Shown here: one piece after another, positions 39,511 to 52,100 of the stretch
Position numbering within the stretch: position 1 is the stretch's first letter
How the letters are laid out: each line of letters begins with the position of its first letter
Assembly (NCBI GenBank): GCA_034440635.1
Contig: JAOTON010002267.1
Coordinates: 276,001 to 340,000 of the forward strand
Reading direction: 5' to 3'
Length of the DNA stretch: 64,000 nt
Origin: Lepas anatifera
Lineage: Eukaryota; Arthropoda; Thecostraca; Lepadidae
The notes under the pieces: model-generated
What the model was told of the DNA's origin: nothing
Seen by the model: only the letters and a program-made list of their open reading frames with translations
The model's database searches: none
Position numbers and translations under genes: made by a program

Positions 39511-40318
39511 TCAGGCCCAGCCGGTCAACAAACATGAAGAGCTTGGTGTAATACAGCGTCTTGGCTGATACATGATATTTTGGTGCAGAATGAGGTTGAC
39601 ATCCTTTTTCCTCGGTTGCTTCGTACCCGGTGCCCACGTCATGTCCTGCTCTTCGTCCGTCTCGTCCTCATCCACCTCTATTTCCTCTTGTGAGCGAACT
39701 GCTTTCGGCTGGTCACTCATGAGTCTTCTGCTTGGCTTTCTCTTCTCGCCTTTTCTCGGTTCTCAGCTCCATATCTTCTCTTTCGTCCTTTTGTTTCTCC
39801 TTTCGTGGAGCTTATCTAGACCTCTTATGGTGCTGAAAAGGTCTTCGAGTTTATTTTGATAGAAGCATATATCCTGATTGGAGCGAGCATCAGCAGCCTG
39901 TCGTCCAGTATCCCTTCTGCGAATAAGGTGTCGCGATGTCGCACAGCTCGTTAAGAGCCTTCCGAAACACCTCGCGTCGGTCAGAGCTGGCGCCGCTCTT
40001 GCTTTTCTGCAAACACCTCCATATCTCCCACAGTTTAGTCAGCTTTACCTTATGGGCTCTGTGCTGCAATGTTTTGATGCGCGTTATCTTCCAAAACTGC
40101 TCACCTTCGTCAATAGTATTCATAGACGCCTCATCCGGCATTTTGCGTATTGTTAGGCGTGGAGAAAACGCCTCAGGACCTGGCTGGAAATGGGAAACTT
40201 TGCACCCGTTATGGTTGGTAACGGGTGCCCAACCAAGTCGGATGTGGTGGTGAACCACGTTCTTGACTGTGATTGGGCCATGCCATACAAAACACAAAGG
40301 CCAAACAGACAGAAACAC
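39511..40318 (-). pseudogene. Degenerate coding remnant, right arm of G2
   Basis: Counterpart of the left-arm remnant in inverse orientation: HNGCKVSHFQPGPEAFSP, KMPDEASMNTIDEGEQFWK, KVKLTKLWEIWRCLQKSKS, then VFRKALNELCDIATP, and an acidic EEIEVDEDETDEEQDM further on. The LCDIATP segment resembles a short conserved block in uncharacterised transposon-linked proteins, but that is a memory-level resemblance only. Not functional as read. Confidence 0.4.
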
Positions 40319-40951
40319 AATTATTTACTTCCTAATTGGCCGCAGCGTCTGTCCCGGCCTGAAAACAGAATGTGCATCATTAGCTGTAACTGTACCTACA
40401 AGCAGGGCTTAATCAATTGATATCTGAACTAATCAATTAATTAGCTAATTAAATAGTCAAGTAGCTACTTAATTGTGAAGTGCGTCCAAAAATATGGGTG
40501 CAATACCAGTAGCATTTCGCTAAACAGCAGTCAATCGCAGCGTTTTCCCTGCCTCCGGTAGAGTGCCCTGCAACTGGAATTGAACCCACGCTAGGTCAGT
40601 GACGCTCAGAGACGGGCCATAACTGTATGATTTGCACGCCTATAAAACGTCAACCAAAAGTGGTATTAATACCAAACTGGTATCAAACGAAAGCTAATGA
40701 GCTATTGTATTCAATAAACATGCATTTGTATTGATACTATCCATAACGGTCTGGTTATATGCACTTTTGTCCCAATTTTGGCAAAAAATGGCCAAAATTC
40801 CCATTTTGAAATCAAATTCGCGACCCCTAAATGTTGTTTAAACCTGGTTTTTTGTGCATAAATGAACTTAGAATGCTTGAAACCATGGGAAAAACCACGG
40901 CTTTCTACAATTTTTCGAAAAAACCGAAATCTGGACACCCCTAATGTCCAT

Positions 40952-41730
40952 GCAGAGGGTCAGGTGCTGCCCAAGTTGTCAATCTCTACCACCATCACTT
41001 CCTTATCAGTTACAGCGATCGGGGCTGGCAGCAGGCGGCCAGAAAGTGGTTTACTTTTTTAACCAGTTGCCAACTTCCTGAATTTTTTTCAAGCCACTTT
41101 TGCACAGCAAAACAACAGTGTGTCAGCTGTTATCAGCACTTTTAGCTTTAAGAGGCAGGCTAAAAAATTTTGAGGCTAAATATAATGGAGCTTATACCCT
41201 AGCTGTAGCGATGAGTGCCATAAAGCAGAAGACAGCAGCCTTCTCCCAAAGTTACACCCATACTATGAGATTCAGAGATACTTAATATAGTGGTAGTCTA
41301 GAAAAGCTTTAAAGGAAGGAAATCAACTAAAATGCGACGTTAAAACGTGCATCAACACAGCTCACACTAGAAGGTAGGCAAATAGCAAAGGAATTACTGT
41401 GCACATTTTTAATACTACTATCTTTGATATTCATGTTCATTTGTAACTAATATTAGAGCTTTGCTATCATGTGATTACCAGATTGTTCAAATTGACATTT
41501 TAAGGAAGATAGTTTTCTTCTTGATTTGTTTCATGATAACTTGATCTTTGCCCCATAAAACCTGCATTTGCTCTACCTTAATAAACTTTATTCCCAAGTC
41601 TTATTTTGACTTTTCAGAAACCTACATACAACTAAATTAGGCTTTAAAGGCTTGTCACATAGTTCCACATCATTGATTGCTCTGGCACCAATGTAAATAA
41701 TTTATTTCTTCCAAAAAATACTTTGCAGCA
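40952..41730. other. Unassigned AT-rich sequence
   Basis: No gene recognised. Confidence 0.4.
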
Positions 41731-41738
41731 ACTAGCGA

Positions 41739-43466
41739 CCAGTATGCAAAGTATGGTAGGAGGCCTACGAGTCGCAACAGCGATCTAGAATTATCGCATA
41801 AATTCGCACTGCCAGCCACCTAAAATTCGCACCAATCCGCATTAAACCAGGGAGAAAAACGCACCCATCCCCACCTACACAATGCAACACTACCTCTCTC
41901 ATCCCTCTCCTGTCTTTACAAACTTTCACCCATCCCCCACATGCTACTGAACGTCGTCGCCTTACCAGCACTCCTACTCCTTCTCAGTTACCCCGCTCCT
42001 CCTCACGGTATATAGAAATCCCTCCTTACTCACTCACTCACCCATTCAGGTTCAACCAACAATATTCAAAAATACAATGTTGTTTTATTTTTCCGGAGTT
42101 GCGCCGGAGTTGATGAATACCAAACTCCATTTCTTCTCTTAAAGAAAGATACGTGAACAATTTTAAATCCTGATTACAAAACTGTAAATTATTTTTGTAT
42201 CTTCAGCAAAATTTTGGAAGGCCACTCACTTATTATCGAAATAGGTTAACAGTTCCGATAAAATGCTGAAACCTTCACCCATTGCTTACTTTTCCAAAAC
42301 TATTTAAAGTGGAAAAGTAATGTTTTTTTTGTAATAAAAATATGTTCTCCTGTATTTGTATTTGAATTAATTTTACAAAGCCTTGAAAAACCACAAAATG
42401 AATTAATTTGCCCTAGAAACGGAAAAACAATTACTCAGTCTTCAGCCGTTTCGTACCTCGGGTCTTCAGTCGTCTTCTGCTTCAGCCCCACGATGACAAA
42501 ACTTTTGCGTTAGATAAGTCACGCGACCCCAGCATGAGAATTCATAGCCTTCTGATTGGTTAATTGTGATTTCTTTTAAGCCCTATATTTCTGTATCAAG
42601 GGAGTTTTGGAATGTTGATTTTCTTAAGTAATTTTGTTGTGGTGGTCCAAAGTTCTACATCACTGTTAAGGGTAGATATGACCTAATTCTTAGAGAAATT
42701 GATGGCCTTAGCCGGGGGTACGTCATTTACATCGATATGAGGTGTACCGGTAATGTCGTCTAGAAATGTTGACTTTGAGAACAATTTTAAGGCATTTGCA
42801 GGCCGAATTTGCAATAATAAGAAGGACTTCTGAAACAACTTTTTGTCACCTTTTGATCCAGCCAATAAAAATTTTTCGCGTATTTCCCTTTAATACAAAC
42901 ATTTACTAAATATTTAAAGGACATCTTCCCCGCCATAATCGGGTTGGTTAAATTATGACTGCACCTGCAGCACAGAGCACAACGCCGCCGTATCATTACG
43001 GCTGGCAAAAAAAATCATTACGGCCGGCAGCGTGTTAGAAGTGTGGGCACAGCAATTTGAAGCTGTCCTTTGATAATTATTGCTGAAAACTATTGTTCAT
43101 CCCAAGCTTATACTCTACCAAATGCCAACAACAGGCAATGAAACCCCTTTAAAACTGTTGTCTTTTAATTTCGACCAGCCACATACCTCAGATTTACCTG
43201 TCAGTATGCAAAAATTAAATTCAAGAACTTATAGTTTGCAGCCAATCTGGCACACTTAGCTTAATTGGCGCAATTGCTTCCAGGCTGCTTATTTTTTGTC
43301 AATTTTTCCTCCTCCCACATGATTTTGTTGGTTTTTAGTGTCCCCCTTCCTCGCACCAGTTTCGGAAGTTCGCACCACAGTAGTAAAATTCACACCAGTT
43401 GCTCCTGTCTTGAAGGTCGCTCACACCAACGAGATCTCGTCAAAAATGCCATACTTTGCACACTGG
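41739..43466. mobile_element. Family H hAT-like MITE (H1) with an internal insertion
   Basis: Ends CCAGTATGCAAAGTATGG and the inverse CCATACTTTGCACACTGG. An 8-bp duplication with one mismatch flanks it: ACTAGCGA (41731-41738) and ACTAGCAA (43467-43474). Its outer parts (41739-41950 and about 43290-43466) match the 361-bp copy H2. The roughly 1.3 kb between them is absent from H2, so it is a later insertion of unknown type. Confidence 0.7.
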
Positions 43467-43745
43467 ACTAGCAATATATTTATTCAAACGCACACAGATT
43501 AAAAAAATTGGTTTGAAGTACATCATGCAGGTTGGGGTTGAAGTGCATACCACATTCAGCACACCCCCAGTCACCAAACCCCACCATTGGTCATAAAGCT
43601 GGCAGCCTGGCTACAGTAATCAATTATCTGTCATAACAGTGTGAATGAAATATATTTTGCAGAAATGTTTTGTCATCTTCTTTTTTCTTTTATTATACAA
43701 TCTTATAAAGAATCCTTTATATTTATCTTGAAAACACTGTTTATG

Positions 43746-44106
43746 CCCAGTCTGCAAAGTATGGCAACAGGCCAGACAAGTCGCACCAGCTATCTAAAAT
43801 TCTTGCAGGCAGCCACAAAAAAATTAACACCAATCTGCCATATACCAGTGAGAAAAATGCACCCATTCCTACCCACACAACATGATGCTACTTCTCTTAT
43901 TAGTTAGTTGGTTAAGTACTTTTTATAAGGCACCCTCCTGTGTCTTTATAACCATTCAGCCATTGTTTGATTTCTAGTGTTACCTTCCTCGCTACAGTCT
44001 CGCAAATTCACACCAGGTTAATAAAATTCACACCACTCGCCTCCTGTCTCCCAGGGTACTCACACCAACGAGATGTCGTCGAAAATGTCATACTCTGCAC
44101 ACTGGG
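43746..44106. mobile_element. Family H hAT-like MITE (H2)
   Basis: 361 bp, with ends CCCAGTCTGCAAAGTATGGC and the inverse CATACTCTGCACACTGGG. The internal text follows H1 (AAAATGCACCCATTCCTACC; TCACACCAACGAGATGTCGT). Flanks GTTTATGC and GCTTTTGC could be a decayed 8-bp duplication. A solo left end of the same family is near 44978 inside the next element. Confidence 0.7.
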
Positions 44107-44271
44107 CTTTTGCTATGAGAAAATCATATTTTCATAGATTTTTTTACAGCACAGCATGCATCCCTTCTGCTGTGAACTAGTTAGCATAAGTTTAACAGAG
44201 CTGATGGGGTCATAAAAGTAATTGATCGAAATCCAAACTATACTTATGATTCACATTTATAACATTCTATT

Positions 44272-47139
44272 TAGAGGTGGGAGTTTTGAGCAATTTTGCA
44301 GGCCCGAGCCCGGGCCCGGTCTGCTGCTTTTAGCAGCCCAGTTTGTGGAAGAAATGGATTATCAAGCCTGGGAAGACCCGGTATCATGGAAAAACCATAA
44401 ATGACTACATACAACATTTATTTACTTTAAAGCTTTTCAAATACATGTTTTAAGCCAATTTATCTTGTACAATGTTTTGGTTTCACCCAAAACCATATTA
44501 AAAAGGTGCATGCAGCATCAGTAGCCCCAGCTATCTTAATAATTCAGCAGAAAATGATACTGAAAAACACACAGCATGAAACATGGCTTGCTTATGATGC
44601 AAGTTTACTTCAGGTAATGACCAGCATCACCTTATAAAAACAATGGGCATTCTAGATAAGAGGTATGCACATGGCAGCTATAAGAATCTGAATGAAATAA
44701 GCCCACTCATATCAGACATTCCCTCCATCATTGTACTTTTATAAATCATTATATGCTGGTACGAGCCTCACAATTGAGTTCCAATAATGTTTATAAATAG
44801 AGGAGAGAGCAGTGACAAGTTTTCAGCTAAAACTTTTTCAGAATATCATGGCGGAATGGCTGTGAATCAACCAAAAATCCTTCACATTATCCCTCAATTG
44901 ATAAATGTGATAATTTTCTTTTAGTTTAGTCACTAAACAGCTTGGAAGATGGTCAAAAGATCGTTCTGCTTGGGTCAGCCCGGTCTGCAAAGTAGGTAAG
45001 ACAACAGGCCAACATGAACAAGGCCCATCAGCCATATACAATTATCAAACCACCAGCCATAAAGAACTACCTTGATAAAGAACCACTAGTTTTCCACAGG
45101 TTGACACCAAACATTGAATAAAAATATTGCACCAATCTCAACCAAAAATAAATCTGACACAAAAAACAGCTAAATACCATCCACATCATCACCATTCGGG
45201 CTTGAACACTACTATTTCTGTTTGTTTTGTTGTATTTTACAAGCTTGCGCTTAGTAGGTATCTGAAGCGCCGTGCTTGTCTACATTAGAGAAATCATTTA
45301 TGAAAACATTTTTCCTCAAAAATTACCTGAATAGTAAGTTTATTTCAGCGAAACTATTTCAAGACTTTTGAAAATATATTTAAGAAATTTCACAGATTTA
45401 AAAAATAAGTACAAAGTGTGTGGTGTATTTCTTTTGTTCCAGAAAATAGGCCACTTTGCGCACGGTTCCTATCCAAGGCCTTTAAATGTAAAGGTAGAAC
45501 GCTCCGCTCTCAAAAAATGGCAACCTCTTTTTTAGAGACTTTTACGTTTGTGACGTCAGCGATTGCTCTCGAGGTGGAGCCGCCCATTCATTGGATGAAA
45601 ATCGGCTACGGATCGTTGGATCTTTGTACGGTTTCAACATGCATCTGGCGAGGGGCAGACCCAGGATTCATTACCCCACGTTCACAAAAAAGCAGTATTA
45701 TTGCCCCTAACACGCAAACTATCTGCTGAGCCCCGTATTCTTCCATACACAGCGGCAATGCGTTGCTAAGCATTTCTAGGCGATTGCTGACGTCATCGCT
45801 GTGCCGAATGCCAGATTTGCGGTTGCCATTTTTGGCCTATGCTAAAAGCCGGAGCGCAACCCCTGGTTCCTATCCATATATGACGCTTTTTTAGCATTGC
45901 ATACAAGCTGCTGAAGGCCGCGCGGAATTTGCCGTATTTTAAGTCCATAATTTGGATATTCTGTTTTTGTGTTCTGTATTTCTACGTTTTTGTACATTTT
46001 TAGTGTGGTGGGAGGGAATTGTAAAGTAAAGGTATGCTGGGAGGGAAGTGCTGTTATGTTCAAAGCTTATAATAGAAGTTGTATTTCATAGAGGCCAGGG
46101 AAGTATCTCCACAAGGAAAATGCAACACATAATGTCGAGCATATTCATGTTTTGGTGCAATTTCAAAGGTTCCTTGTAAGGCTGACTGCTCTCCACACTA
46201 TCTCCCCACAACTGACTAATTTATGTTTTGAAGTACCTCGATCGAAAACATGTTTTCTTTGTGCCTATTTCCTTTCTTATACTAGCCCTTTCTGAGTGGA
46301 TTCTGCATCTTTTGGGCAATGAAAGAGCAAGATGAAGCTGTGGAAGCGTCAAACGTATCAATATTTGTTCTTGCAGCTAGAGTTAGCAGGCAAATTTGAC
46401 AATTATAGGCTCCCGCTAGATAGTTTGTACCTAACATATTTACTTTACCATTTTTCGTAGAGGACATGGGAATGGCTCCATAGATAACATTTTCGTTTTA
46501 CCTGGAGCAGAAAGCTTCTGGAAAGAATTTTCTAGCTAGAGCTAGGTGTTAATATCAATATGTTAGCAGCAAATTGGTTAAATGACTTCCTTTGAAATGG
46601 TATACTGACAATATGGAAGTAACAAATATGCTATCACAATTTATATTTTGTTCACCCATATATGACTTAAAGATTTTGAAGTCATCAGGATATTCATAAG
46701 ATAACAGTACAGCATGGATGTGTGCAATTTTAGCCATTATTCAATATTTGATTTTCAATATTGATACAGGTTTAAGTAACTTGATTTTGACCCTGGCATG
46801 AGTAACAGATAGAAAACTAGAGCTTCATGCTTTTACATTCCTGATGTATGTCTAAAAGTCCATGTCTGAAAATTAATTGTAAATGCATTTTCAAAAGCTG
46901 ATGGTGCATGAATATGATTATGTTTCAGTGGAAAAACTAGGTCTGTACTGAAAAAGGCTTATTTAACTTACAGAAAATTGACTTTGAAGTCCCAGTTCAG
47001 TTGAAGCCCGGAATAAGCTGGGTGAAGTCTGTTATCAGCCCGGTATTGGCCTAAATCAGGCCTTCAGGTCCGGTCCAAGCCCATGGGCCTGGGCGGGGCT
47101 TTTGCCCCAGGCCCCCGGGCCTAGAAAGTCCCACCTCTA
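44272..47139. mobile_element. hAT-like element with 8-bp duplication, no transposase found
   Basis: The exact duplication ATTCTATT lies at 44264-44271 and 47140-47147. The ends are TAGAGGTGGGAGTTTTG and the inverse CTAGAAAGTCCCACCTCTA. Both subterminal regions are rich in GCCCGGGC-type words. The 2.87 kb interior is AT-rich with no convincing transposase, and includes a solo end of family H near 44978. Likely a non-autonomous or decayed hAT. Confidence 0.8.
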
Positions 47140-47147
47140 ATTCTATT

Positions 47148-47631
47148 CCAATTCAGGAAAAGCCCAGTCCAAAATTGATTGTGGCAGTTTCAGTATCCAT
47201 ATTTTTTGCATCCTCATGAATTATCCCCACTCGCTTACTTTTCGTGGGGGATAATTCAAATATCATTTCAAAAATATATTTAAGTTCCCAACTGACGCAA
47301 CCTACTGTCTATGCAATCGATCGTCTGATCCAGCATTGTTTTGCAGCCGATGACACGTGCCTGCACAGGCTGAGAAGACACCAGCAGAAACCATTGCAAA
47401 GGTGTAGGTAGGTAGGTACCCTACCTTGGTATGCTACATAACAATACCAACAGTATCCGTCGGTTGTTAGATAATCACTTGCCTTTTCGGGAAGCGCAAG
47501 TTCACGGCTGCGAGTGGCACTACTTGTGGTGATGAAATTTAGTATTTTCTTTGCTTCATATTATTTTTTGAAGGAGGTCAACAACAACAAAAAAGTTTCA
47601 GAGCAGCAACGGTTTGTACTTCTAGACAGAA
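47148..47631. other. Unassigned sequence
   Basis: No gene recognised. A short direct repeat of GGTAGGTAGGTA occurs near 47406. Confidence 0.4.
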
Positions 47632-47751
47632 GCCCTGTTCCAGCTGTCAGCACAGTTTTGTCAGCAGAACCTCTAACCTCTCCTCCAGAAAAGTAATATC
47701 AGCGCCATAATCGCCTCTTGTTTGTGCTAAGCAAAGGGAACTCAAACCTTA

Positions 47752-48058
47752 GCCCTGCTCCACCTGTCAGCACAGTTTTGTCAGCAGGACCTCTAACCTC
47801 TCCTCCAGAAAAGTAACATCAGCGCCACAATCGCCTCTTGTTTGTGCTAAGCAAAGGGAACTTAAACCTTTATACCATTAAAAAATATTAGACTGCAATT
47901 TCGTGCACTTACTATTTTTCATCAGCACAAACAGCAGGCCGTCAGCCCGTAAAACCTCTTGAACTAGTTCCCGGGGATAGGCTACAGTCCTGTGAAGTAG
48001 GCGCAACGCGGCCCGCTGATTGGTGCTGACAAAACTGTGCTGACAGCTCGAACAGGGC
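47752..48058 (+). mobile_element. Family C MITE C2 (307 bp)
   Basis: Terminal repeats GCCCTGCTCCACCTGTCAGC and the inverse GCTGACAGCTCGAACAGGGC. Inserted in C1 after CTTA. Same length as C3. Confidence 0.85.
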
Positions 48059-48106
48059 TCTTTACACCATTAAAAAATATTAGACTGCCACTTCGTGCGC
48101 TTACTA

Positions 48107-48413
48107 GCCCTATTCCACCTGTCAGCACAGTGTTGTCAGCACCAATCAGCGGGCCGCGTTGCGCCTAGGTCACAGGACTGTAGCCTCTTCCCGGGAAATA
48201 GTTCTAGAGGTTTTACGGGCTGATGGCCTGCTGTTTGCGCTGATGAAAAATAGTAAGTGCACGAAGTGGCAGCCTAATATTTTTTAATGGTATAAAGGAT
48301 TAAGTTCCCTTTGCTTACCACAAGCAAGAGGCGATTATGGCGCTGATGTTACTTTTCTGGAGGAGAGGTTAGAGGTCCTGCTGACAAAACTGTGCTGACA
48401 GCTGGAACAGGGC
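48107..48413 (-). mobile_element. Family C MITE C3 (307 bp)
   Basis: Terminal repeats GCCCTATTCCACCTGTCAGC and the inverse GCTGACAGCTGGAACAGGGC. Inserted in C1 at TTACTA, opposite to C2. Confidence 0.85.
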
Positions 48414-48565
48414 CACTATTTTTCATCAGCGCAAACAGCAGGCCGTCAGCCTGTAAAACCTCTAGAACTAGTTCCCGGGGAGAGGCTACAGTCCTGTGAC
48501 GTAGGGGCAACGCGGCCCGCTGATTGGTGCTGACAAAACTCTGCTGACAGCTGGAACATTTTTTT

Positions 48566-49050
48566 TTACTTCGGCAGAGGAAATTCCATCCGCCGGAGAG
48601 AGAACTTTACAGGCACCCAGTGATTTTAGAGGGTCAATGAGGCCCAGGCCTAAACGGGGTGACGACTGGGTCCTTTCAAGCCAAATGCACACCGAATTTT
48701 GGGCCAAAATCGCGACGCGGAGTATAGTCTAACTGATGGTGTGCATTTGGGTGTGGCTTATAACGTCGGCCTTGCGTCCCCTGGGGGCCCCAAGACCTGC
48801 AGCGGTTGCTACAGGCCCCCCAACGGTTCTGGGGCCACACACTCGGGTAGCGCTTGCACGACTGGAGTAGTGTTGAGTTGTGATGAGGTGAGTGATGGGT
48901 TTGGGTGTGTTAGTTTGGAATTGTCAGAGTAATACTAATTACCTGGAAAACCCGAAGGTAAAAAAACAGGCGCAATCCTAGCCTAGGGTAAAACCTCACG
49001 CTTTTGCCAATCTGTGAGGAAACCCCTTAGTTTATATAAATAACTCTAAT
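48566..49050. other. Unassigned sequence
   Basis: GC-balanced sequence between the C cluster and LINE2. No gene recognised. The 3' end of LINE2 may lie in its right part. Confidence 0.35.
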
Positions 49051-49117
49051 CGTGTTTTCTGTAGGAATTGAAATACGTGGTCCAGGAGCTCCGGGTGATC
49101 GTTGCCCAAAACAACAT

Positions 49118-52100
49118 TTAGAGAGAGAGAGGGAGGTTATTATTATGCAAATAGTTTACAATATCCATTCGGTTTTCGTTGTGAATTGGGCATGTGAGGA
49201 GGAAATGTTCAATTGTATACTGGACACCGCAAATATAACACCTGGGTGGCTCTGTTCTTCCATAAATTCGATCAAATATGAAGTGGTGTGTCAGTCCTGT
49301 GTGTCCTATGCGAAGACGGGCCAACATTCTTTCTTTATGGCGGTTATTTTTATTTGAAGAGTGCCAATATCCAAGTTGGGGTTTAATTCGGTTCAGGTGC
49401 TTATTTTGGATTTCCCATTTCCCTTGCACGTATTTTTTAAACATCATGTTTGCAAAACTTATTATATCGACCGCCGGACATGGGATGTCTGGCGGTTCGG
49501 GGAGGGAGAGCGAGCGTTTGGCTAAAGTGTCTGCCATTTCATTGCCGGTAATTCCGGCGTGTCCCGGAATCCAAAGCAGTATTACTTTTGTGCTTGGCAG
49601 GGTATTATTGATGAGGTGTCTTATTTCATTTACTATTGGATGCGACGAGTTATGTAATGCTTCTAGAGCAGCAACTGCCGAAGAGGAATCGGTGCATATA
49701 ACCGCTCGTCTATTTGTGCTTTCTATTACAAGTTTAAACGCCTCCCTTATCGCGACTAACTCGGCAGAAAATATAGAGTGATATTTAGAGAGTCGGATAC
49801 TCCTTGCTGTACCGACGCCATACAGCCCAGCTCCCGCTCCTTCTACGGTACGAGAGCCGTGCGTGAAGATATACCAATAATCAGGATGTTTTTGCCTGAA
49901 GCCAAACAACTTTTCGTGTATTTCAAATGGAGAATAACCATTTTTATTTTTATAAAGTAAATATCTAACGTCTATTTGTTTATAGGTCCAGAAAGGTGTC
50001 AGCTTTGGAGTGAAAGCAATTGGTACGTTGGGAATTTGGAGCGCGATTTCTCGTATATCGCTCAAGTGTTTGGCTATAGTAAATTTGTTTCGGTTGTAGT
50101 TGATGTCTGAGATGGCTGGGACATTTGTAAGTATTTGTAGGGAAGGCTGATTATGTACGGCGTTCGTGCGAATTGAATACTTCGCGAGTTGGAACATCCT
50201 CCTATGGGCAAGGGATGGGATGTTAACTTCAGCAAGCAAGCTGACTACAGGGGAAGTTCGGAAGGCTCCAGTTATTATTCTTAGGGTTTCATTCTGGACA
50301 GCTTCCAATGCGGCCACCCTAGTTTGACTTATATTGTTGAAAAGAAATCCGTTGTATTCCAGAATAGGTCTTAAAAGCGACGTGTAAAGACGCAACAAGG
50401 TCTTTCTGTCAGCACCCCACTTTTGACCGGAGATACATTTCATAATATTAAGTCTTCTCAGACAGCGATTTCGTATGTCAATTATATGTTCTCCGAAGAG
50501 TAACTTGCTATCCAGAGTCATTCCTAGGTACTTATAAGAGGTAACTATGGGGATATTCGCCCCATTGAGTTTAAGTGGAATCGTTGGTTCAGGTGTTAGG
50601 GATTTTCTAGAAAAAATGACGGAGACTGATTTTTCCGGGCAGATTTGTAAGCCCCATTTTTTGCACCAAGAAAGACACCGGTCTAGTGATCTTTGGAGCT
50701 GACGCTGTGCCCCATCCACTGTTGAGCTTGTGCTCCAAAACGCCACGTCGTCGGCATATAATGAGTAGCGGAGTTGAAATGCATCTTCATGGATACGTTC
50801 AAGGATGTCATTTATCATTATAAGAAGCAAGGTGGGAGATAGTGGGCTGCCTTGCGGCAATCCTTGTTCTCGTTCATATTGATCGGATGTCACGTTTCCA
50901 CAGCGAACGGAGAAAGTGCGATTTGAGAGAAAATTCTTTAACCCTTGCCCCGGTGGCGGGTACGAGCCACCTTCGTCCTGGTGGGGGGGGCTAAAAAGAC
51001 TCCCCCCACGATCTCAAAAACTAAGAGAGCTAGAAAAAAGCGCAAAACGGCAATCGAAAGCTCTTCGAAAATGATATCGAAAATACTTAGGTCATTTTTC
51101 TTGTCAGGTCAATATCAAGGTCACCAGAGGTCAAAATAGGTCAAAATCGCTAATATGAGGTGTACTAAGAAAACCTCCTATATCTCAGAAACTATGATAG
51201 CTAGAAACATTTTTCTAACACCATTCGAAAGCTCTTGAGATGCGCTTTCATTACAGTGGCATTCATTTTCGTGTCAGGTCAAAGCCTAGGGAGCTACAGG
51301 TCACTAAAAATTGGGCATATTCTTGGGAATGTCCATAGCCACCCATGCATAAGGGCGTTTACTTTTTCGCTAATAGCTTCCAAACCAAACAAGATACAGC
51401 CATAGTTTATGCACCATTGCAATCCTCTCGTCAATACGAATCGAATGATATATGATATTGCTATGCCAGGTCAAATTTAAGAATTTGACCTGACCCAGGT
51501 CAATGGTCTGACCCAACTTGACCTGGTATAGTCATGATGTATATCATTTGACTTCCAGTGACTATACAAACACTTTGGTGACAAAATAAAAGTTCTATCT
51601 TGGTTTATTCAAAATTTATAGAGAAAAACACCAAAAAATGCTTATTTGACCTAAGGTGACCTTTTAAAGGTCACAAGTCAAAAATTTTGGTATCAGCTTC
51701 AGAAATGGGCTAAGAGCAAGTCGTAACCGATGTTTGAAGTTGATTACATCCATACTTACTGAGAAAAGCTCATTTCGTGATTTTCCCCATGCATTGTCAA
51801 TGGGGAGGTCATGCTCTGCACATGACCTTAGGTCACCAATATCAAAAATCCCGGAACAAATGTTGTAGCTCCTGGTGGGCCCAAGATGTGGTATGAGTTT
51901 CAACCTGATCGATTAACCCTTCTTTTAGTTATGCCGTCCTAAGTATTTTTTGAGGTGAGGTCACTTCACCTGACCTGGTAACCTGACCTGATATGACCTT
52001 GAGCCAAAATTTTCAGGAAAGATGTAAAAATGATGAAGGAACAGCTAGACCAGGTTTGGCGGCGCTGCGCGCCGCCGTTTTTTGGTCACTTCGGAAAAAC

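Larger units (their letters stand above)
37871..40943. mobile_element. G2: hAT-like element made of two long inverted arms
   Basis: The exact 8-bp duplication ATGTCCAT lies at 37863-37870 and 40944-40951. The ends start TAGGGGTGTCCAGATTTCGG and its inverse, a hAT-type terminus. Each arm is about 1.4-1.5 kb and the arms meet near 39460, so almost the whole element is an inverted repeat (foldback form). The left arm is longer by a SINE (39187-39359). Both arms carry the same degenerate protein-coding remnant. No transposase was found. Confidence 0.9.
47632..48558. mobile_element. Family C MITE (C1) invaded twice by its own family
   Basis: C1 begins GCCCTGTTCCAGCTGTCAGC at 47632 and ends ACAGCTGGAACA at 48558, lacking the last bases of its terminal repeat. 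It is interrupted by C2 (47752-48058) and C3 (48107-48413), each 307 bp and in opposite orientations, inserted next to TA dinucleotides. The C1 pieces left over (47632-47751, 48059-48106, 48414-48558) join into one copy in the same order as C2. Another copy is in A3, and a 20-bp solo end lies at 57261-57280. Confidence 0.85.
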
